Below are positions 58,901 to 64,000 of a stretch of DNA of 64,000 nt, one piece after another (position 1 is the stretch's first letter; each line of letters begins with the position of its first letter). The position numbers and the translations under genes were made by a program. Below the pieces are notes generated by a model. That model saw nothing but the letters and a program-made list of their open reading frames with translations, did not search any database and had not been told where the DNA came from. Origin of the DNA: Heliocidaris erythrogramma. Taxonomy: Eukaryota; Echinodermata; Echinoidea; Camarodonta; Echinometridae. The DNA is taken from the NCBI GenBank assembly GCA_025617745.1, contig CM046856.1, positions 31,304,208 to 31,368,207 of the forward strand. Direction: 5' to 3'.

Positions 58901-61199
58901 GTAGAGTAAATTGAATCGATATTGATTTTAAAAAGGAAGCGAGTGACAGCTGCATGGAATTGAGGGGGAAGGGGGTGGGGGTCGTCCCCCCTGAAATTTG
59001 GAAATCGCCAAATTAAAAAAAAATCAACACTGCCTGACCCCTTTATTAATGAAAAAGGGAGGTGTAATAATTAAGATCAGACTTTGATTTGCCTTTATAA
59101 TCAAAAGTGCTATAAAACTAAAAGTTCTTAACAACAAAATAATAAATAATGCATACAATATATCGCTAGAATTTAAAGAAAATTCTTAAATGAATCAATT
59201 TAGAGGCAAAATATTTGCAAATAGTTTTCGCGATGTACACTAGTATAGGGCAACAGTAAATATTACCAGTAAATGAGCATAAACTTGCATAAACTTGCAT
59301 TACTTAATCTGGACAAAGTATCTTGTACAGCGCTTTTTCCTTAAAGCGCTTCACAATTTGTGCTCAACAAAGTACGCGATTCTCTTAAAGGGATAATCAA
59401 GAGGGCACCGTGATCGTTACCTGATCATGCCGTTGCCGTTGGGGCGCAAACTTCGGACAGATTGGTCGCCGCGCAACATGCACGCTCCGCCTGAGCTTGA
59501 GCTCTCGTGCGAGATTTGGTCGGCTTCGTGCAGTCCGAAATGTAATCGCAACGGACGCGTTCGACGCACAAACTTTGTGTACGAGTGAATGGGGCTTACG
59601 CAATCCTGACTTTCCCCGTGGCTAACCAGTGGCGTATGAAACACTTCAAAAGGGAGGGTTGAGCGAATAAAAATATACATGAATAATAATCCATGTTCTA
59701 GCACAAAATCATAGTTGTAGGCCTTTCAAAAAAAGGCAAACAATGAACAATTCAAACAAATACATGTTTTGACATATGGGCAAACATAGTAGGGTGGATT
59801 CAGGATTTTGTAATAGAGGGGGCACGACAATCAGCGCATTTACGCTTTCTGGAAGCCGCTTACATTCAATCGCACGAACCCCTTCTGTGCAGACAAAAGG
59901 AGTTCGTCCAAGCTTTGCGATTGTTCTGAAATTACGGCGTCTAGGTTGCGTACGGGTTCATCGAGTACAATATAGTTGATTTCAAGTAATTTGTTATATA
60001 CCTGCGTGATAACCTAATGAGTGCAGGTCGAAAAGCTTCGTTATCATGTCTCTTTTTCGTGCCATATTGTAATTTACATATGTTCAGTATGAAGAATTTT
60101 AAAGGAAGCCGTTGTCATCTTCATTTGGCAGAGAATACTCAGAATTTTGTTTTGGATACAGAATGACCTAAAAAAAACCAATAACATCTGAAAAAGCAAA
60201 GGCCCATGATTTAAAATAGAAGTTTGGAAATCTTAATGGTTGATGAGGAGCAGGGTATTCGTAAAACACAAATTAAAGAGCGCAGATAACCATTCGTTTA
60301 AACAAAATTGGGCATTTTGATTGTTTATAAACATGCTGCTTATTTTATGTCCTACGTGGCCTAAACATGCTAAAGGTGCCCATGCGTTCGGCATCTGGCG
60401 TTTGGAATCTACTTCAGATCATCTACGCCAACATTTGTCTTTATTTTTCAGGCGCACAGGAGCAAAAAATACATAGTTCCCAGATCTCTCTATCATTTTA
60501 TATGTTGTATTTCAGGGGCGTCACTAGAGTGGTGGGGTGTGACAACCCCCATTAAACATTTTCCGTCGGCAAGTTTTTTTTTTTTGCCTTCCCGGAAAAT
60601 CGCAAAAAGGAAATGATTACTTGTTTTTTGCGTGTTGGAAAAAAAATCAGAACCTCTGTCGGAATATGCAAATCTGGCAACTGGTATGTACCTAAGTCGG
60701 CAAATGTGGTAGCCTGAGAACTATTTCCCTTGCTTGTTGGAATTTTTAAAGTTATCTTGTGGGCAAACGTGATCCGAACCCCCCCCCCCCCCCCTCCCCA
60801 ATTAAAAAAAAATCGACTAGCGACGCCTCTGATGAGGACATCTCTAATTAAAGACCCCTATATCCCTTTTCTTAAAAATGGTATAAGCAAGCATTCAGGG
60901 CAACAGAATGACACGGATGTAAGATTCATCTTGAAATATTGAATGATTATACATGTATATAATTATTCATGATTATATAACTATGTTCGAAAGAAACATG
61001 AAATAATGGCTATTCTTGTTTCTCTTTATATTTCTCTGTATTAAAGCAGTAAGCAGTATTTTGTGTCTTCGCCATGATTTTATGTTAATTTATAATGTCA
61101 TGGTCCTTCCCCAACAGAATATTCCCTTTCTTTCTTGACAATAATTCATGCCATGAAAATTACTCTACTATCTTTTATTGTGCTCTCTCTGTTTTGCAG
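58901..61199. other. SLCO region lacking the expected middle exons
   Basis: In OATPs about 190-220 residues (membrane segments 8-10 and the cysteine-rich Kazal-like loop) lie between the exon ending ATILTG and the QRSMALG exon. I find no such coding sequence here. The stretch holds GC-rich DNA near 59400-59620, a G-rich repeat start near 59790 (like the one near 17860) and a C-run near 60779. Confidence 0.6.
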
Positions 61200-61264
61200 A
61201 AGTGTTCCTGATACACAGAGATCTATGGCCCTCGGACTAAACTCTCTTCTCAAACGAATCTTGG
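61200..61264 (+). CDS. SLCO4A1-like: SLCO late exon (membrane segment 11 region)
   Basis: A 65-nt exon between TTTTGCAG and GTAATC encodes SVPDTQRSMALGLNSLLKRILG, which matches the conserved RQRSFALGIQW block of OATPs. It needs two bases from the previous exon, whereas the exon ending at 58900 supplies one. The two cannot be joined directly in frame, so exons are missing between them. The final exons are not in this window. Confidence 0.75.
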
Positions 61265-61757
61265 GTAATCTTTTTCATAATTTACCGGTACTTCTAGGCT
61301 GCCTTCTTGTAAAAATGTCAACTCAATTAGGGTCTATCATGTTTGGAGAGCTTTAAGATGTGTTAACTTTAATGTTAGATGCACTATCGAATGGATAATT
61401 GCGATTTTTTTTTCATTTGTTATTACATTAAAGGCATTGACCTTGCCTGCTTTGTTTTTGTTTCGACCGTTGGAACCGACATCTGCTTTTACGATCACTC
61501 TCTCCGCATCTCTCTCCTTATGTGTGTGTGCGATGTCCAAGCCTGTTACAGTCTACAGACTAGCATCTTTTGAAATTCATGTTTACAAACATTCTGGAGC
61601 TCACAATCAACATGTATATGTCGCCCAGGAAGCGGTGTTTCCAGTGTCTCGAAGATGGAGCTTGAGGATAATGGCGGGATATAGACACTGACTCATTTTT
61701 GTCTTTTTTTAGTTTATAAGGGTGCAGGCGTGTGTGTCTGTGTGTATTTAAGGTGTC

Positions 61758-62633
61758 ATGAACTTTCTTGTATTTTATTTTTTAATTTCGTGTTTATGTT
61801 CTTGCGGGGTTGCGTCTAGTTTTGAATATGTTACGCTAAAATCATTTAAACGCTTAAAATACTTTCACTCCCGAATTTTGTATTATCAGAACTCAGTGGC
61901 CACCTTTCAAACTACGTTATTTCAGACAAATAATCAAATATTTTATCGTCTTTTCCTATCTGGTGACGTAGAAACTAATCCTGGTCCAAACTACAAATTT
62001 CCTTGCGGTAAATGTGATAAACCCGTAAAAAACAACCAACATGGCCTATTGTGTTCCACCTGCCAAAAGTGGTACCATACTAAATGTCTTGAAATCTCTC
62101 TCTCTGAGTATACCAGGTTATATCATAACCCCAAAGAAAATTGGGTCTGTTTGACGTGCTCATTACCACCTTTTTGTGACTCCCTTTTTACTCAATCCTG
62201 TGAAGATATTCAACCCTCTCAACCAATTTTACCTCCTATCCCTGAAGTTAGAATACAGAATACTGTTGATGAAAGCGCTTTATATGAATCATTTAATGAT
62301 ACTTTTAATGGTAAAGGCTTGCATCTTGTTCATTTGAATATTAGATCAATTCTGTTTAAAATACCTGAACTACGACTCCTTTTCTCCCAAAATAGAATCT
62401 CTGTAATTGCAATCACAGAAACGTGGTTAAACTCTTCCGTGAACGATGAAGAAGTTTGTATCGATGGATATTGTATTTTAAGACGAGACCGTGTAGGAGA
62501 ACATGGTGGTGGAGTCTGTCTTTATATTAGAAATGATATTGCATTTAACGTACGAGAAGATCTTACACAAAATGATATTGAATCGTTATGGATTGACATT
62601 CTATTATACCCCATACAAAACCCATTACTCTAG
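61758..62633 (+). CDS. LINE protein 5' part: signal-like N-terminus, 2A motif, PHD-type finger, APE endonuclease start
   Basis: The 291-residue frame begins MNFLVFYFLISCLCSCGVAS, a hydrophobic signal-like stretch. Residues 68-77 read SGDVETNPGP, a canonical 2A ribosome-skipping motif, which would separate the first 76 residues from the rest at Gly76/Pro77. A PHD-like zinc finger follows (CGKCDKP, CSTCQKWYHTKC, WVCLTC; about residues 83-135). The endonuclease starts with LVHLNIRSI, ITETWLNSS and HGGGVCLYIR. The frame is lost at NPLL; the continuation GVVYRPP is in the next frame. 2A motifs at the N-terminus of such LINEs are known from sea urchins. Confidence 0.88.
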   Translation: MNFLVFYFLISCLCSCGVASSFEYVTLKSFKRLKYFHSRILYYQNSVATFQTTLFQTNNQIFYRLFLSGDVETNPGPNYKFPCGKCDKPVKNNQHGLLCSTCQKWYHTKCLEISLSEYTRLYHNPKENWVCLTCSLPPFCDSLFTQSCEDIQPSQPILPPIPEVRIQNTVDESALYESFNDTFNGKGLHLVHLNIRSILFKIPELRLLFSQNRISVIAITETWLNSSVNDEEVCIDGYCILRRDRVGEHGGGVCLYIRNDIAFNVREDLTQNDIESLWIDILLYPIQNPLL

Positions 62634-63298
62634 GTGTTGTGTACAGACCCCCTACAGATCATTATTTTATTGAATATCTCACTGACACCTTGGATAAATT
62701 AACAAAAGATGATGAGGTTATAATTTTAGGGGACATGAATATCTGCCTTTTGCAGCAGTCTTCATTATCAAAAAAATACAAGAATATTTTGAATTTAAAT
62801 GGTTTGAGTCAACTTATAACTAAACCCACTCGAACAACATCGGCCACTTCATCATTAATAGACCATGTAATCAGCAGTAAAGAAGAAAATATTTGTCAAA
62901 GTGGTGTTATTGAAATTGGCCTAAGTGATCATTTTTTAACCTACTGCTCTAGGAAGCTAATAAGACCTGTATTCAAACAGCATAGAAATATAAATATTCG
63001 GTGTATGAGAAACTATTGTATAGATGATTTTAATAATGTTTTATCTCGAGTCAATTGGTCTGACATATTAGAATGTAAAGAAGTAAATACTGCGTGGTCA
63101 ATTTTCAAAAATATTTTCATGTCTATAGTTGATAAATGTGCTCCATTAAAACAAGTAAGAATTAAGCAAAGAACCGATAAGTGGATGAATGCTGAAATTA
63201 TTTCGTTAATAAGACAAAGAAATATAGCTTTTAAAAGAATGAAAAAGGATTGTGGTAATTTAGAATTAGAAAAGAAATATAAACTTTTACGTAATTAA
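62626..63298 (+). pseudogene. LINE endonuclease continuation, frameshifted and cut before the reverse transcriptase
   Basis: GVVYRPPTDH, VIILGDMNICLL, SLIDHVI and GLSDHFLTYC complete the APE domain. A linker with KWMNAEIISLIRQRN follows, and the frame stops at LRN before any reverse transcriptase motif. The sequence then changes to unrelated repeat DNA, so the element is 3'-truncated here, which is not usual for LINEs and suggests a later rearrangement. One indel near 62620 separates it from the 5' part. Confidence 0.82.
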
Positions 63299-63299
63299 A

Positions 63300-63405
63300 C
63301 AACGCCAATTTGATTCGAAACTGGTGTTGTTTTAACACTTATCTGGTGTAGCCCAATATAGATACCGAGATGGTGTTAAATTAACACCCTGGTTTTTGCA
63401 GTGAT
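63300..63405. repeat. MITE-like segment (AACACC...TTTTTGCAGTG end)
   Basis: GGTGTTAAATTAACACC is a self-complementary block followed by CTGGTTTTTGCAGTG, the kind of end seen in TIR elements. An opposite end was not found within the segment. Confidence 0.35.
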
Positions 63406-63659
63406 GCGTGTTCCCCTCGTACATAGCGACTGGTGAACGCTTTTGATTTGTTTATTTCACTTACGGCTTTTTTTCGCTTTACATAGTACGGTAGTAGGCT
63501 ACTGATTTTGGCTGAATTCCAGTAACTTGTATAGAGAGACGAAAAGTGACCGCGATTCCGAGTTGGAGGACTTTTTTGAGCCATGCAGATACGAACTCAG
63601 ATTTATCAGATGATTTATCAGATCCCGAAGGCAAAGAAGCTCGAGTGGCAAGGGAAAAA

Positions 63660-63951
63660 CAGATTGGAAGACTTGACTCCAAGTCTGATCCTTGGAATAG
63701 CTGAATCTTTTATCTCTAGTAGCTTATCCTTTTCTTCATGCCAAATTCGGAATACAGGCCAGGATCCTCAAAATCATCTTCGGCAAAGTGATCACTGCAG
63801 ATTGTACTAGCTTGGCCGGCCCTTGCCACTCTGCCCGCGTGAGCTTTGTGACCCACAATTTCCGTAGATTTTCATCTTTAGGAAAAAGATGTAGGCTTAC
63901 ATCATCTTTAGGGGTCTTGCGACAGCCCGCAACTATACACCGATTCGGCAT
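63660..63951 (-). pseudogene. THAP-domain gene relic, frameshifted, copy 2
   Basis: The start MPNRCIVAGCRK is followed by DVSLHLFPKDENLRKLW and TKLTRAEWQGP, the first half of a THAP zinc finger. The next block, ICSDHFAEDDFEDPG, which holds the second Cys and the His ligand, is one frame off. The closing AIPRIRLG block lies further downstream, with a stop in between. It shares SLHxFPKD and AIPxIRLG with the 5408 copy, so both belong to one family. Confidence 0.72.
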
Positions 63952-64000
63952 TATTGATGAAACTGTGTCCCCAAATCAACGTTATTGTGGGGAATTAAAC

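Noticed and set aside
59400-59704. GC-rich frames considered as missing SLCO exons
   Set aside because: None encodes membrane segments or the cysteine-rich loop of OATPs, and no suitable splice phases were found.

Overview
This is animal nuclear DNA: intron-rich genes on both strands, no operons, and about half of the visible structure is transposon-derived. Four host genes are recognisable from exon peptides joined across GT-AG splice sites. The best guess for the organism is an echinoderm, probably a sea urchin. The reasons are the L2/CR1-type LINEs, including one with an N-terminal 2A motif (a feature reported for sea urchin LINEs), the THAP-domain relics, the many poly(G) tracts and the abundance of tacatgta-like sequence. 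This is inference, and another marine invertebrate is possible.

Layout. 1-7.4 kb: G-rich and palindromic repeats, then a MIF-type tautomerase gene (+, three exons, 2368-7421) with a tandem duplication and a broken THAP gene in its second intron. 7.4-11.6 kb: mostly unique AT-rich DNA with Tc1-like and foldback MITEs. 11.66-21.42 kb: CHRAC1 (-, three exons, 108 aa), a histone-fold subunit of chromatin remodellers. Its 8.8-kb first intron holds an almost full-length L2-type LINE, a second LINE split by a 1.1-kb element with 9-bp target duplications, and a tRNA-like unit inside that element. 21.4-26.8 kb: two 5'-truncated LINEs, one of them split by an hAT-type MITE, and a minisatellite. 26.83-37.81 kb: a complete adenosine deaminase gene (-, nine coding exons, 354 aa, all zinc and catalytic residues present). 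37.8-49.1 kb: intergenic DNA with several foldback elements, including an inverted duplication of a Tc1-like transposase end. 49.16-61.26 kb: an SLCO (OATP) transporter gene (+), with five N-terminal exons and one late exon. The exons expected between them are absent. Its first intron carries a young, antisense, RNase H-bearing LINE with an intact 1233-codon ORF2 and perfect 14-bp target duplications. 61.7-63.3 kb: a LINE 5' part encoding a signal-like N-terminus, a 2A motif, a PHD-type finger and an endonuclease. 63.66-63.95 kb: a second broken THAP domain (-).

The four host genes belong to unrelated pathways (tautomerase, chromatin remodelling, purine salvage, organic anion transport), and nothing suggests that they work together. 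The most distinctive content is the mobile DNA. I could reconstruct insertion boundaries and nesting order for several elements directly from target-site duplications.
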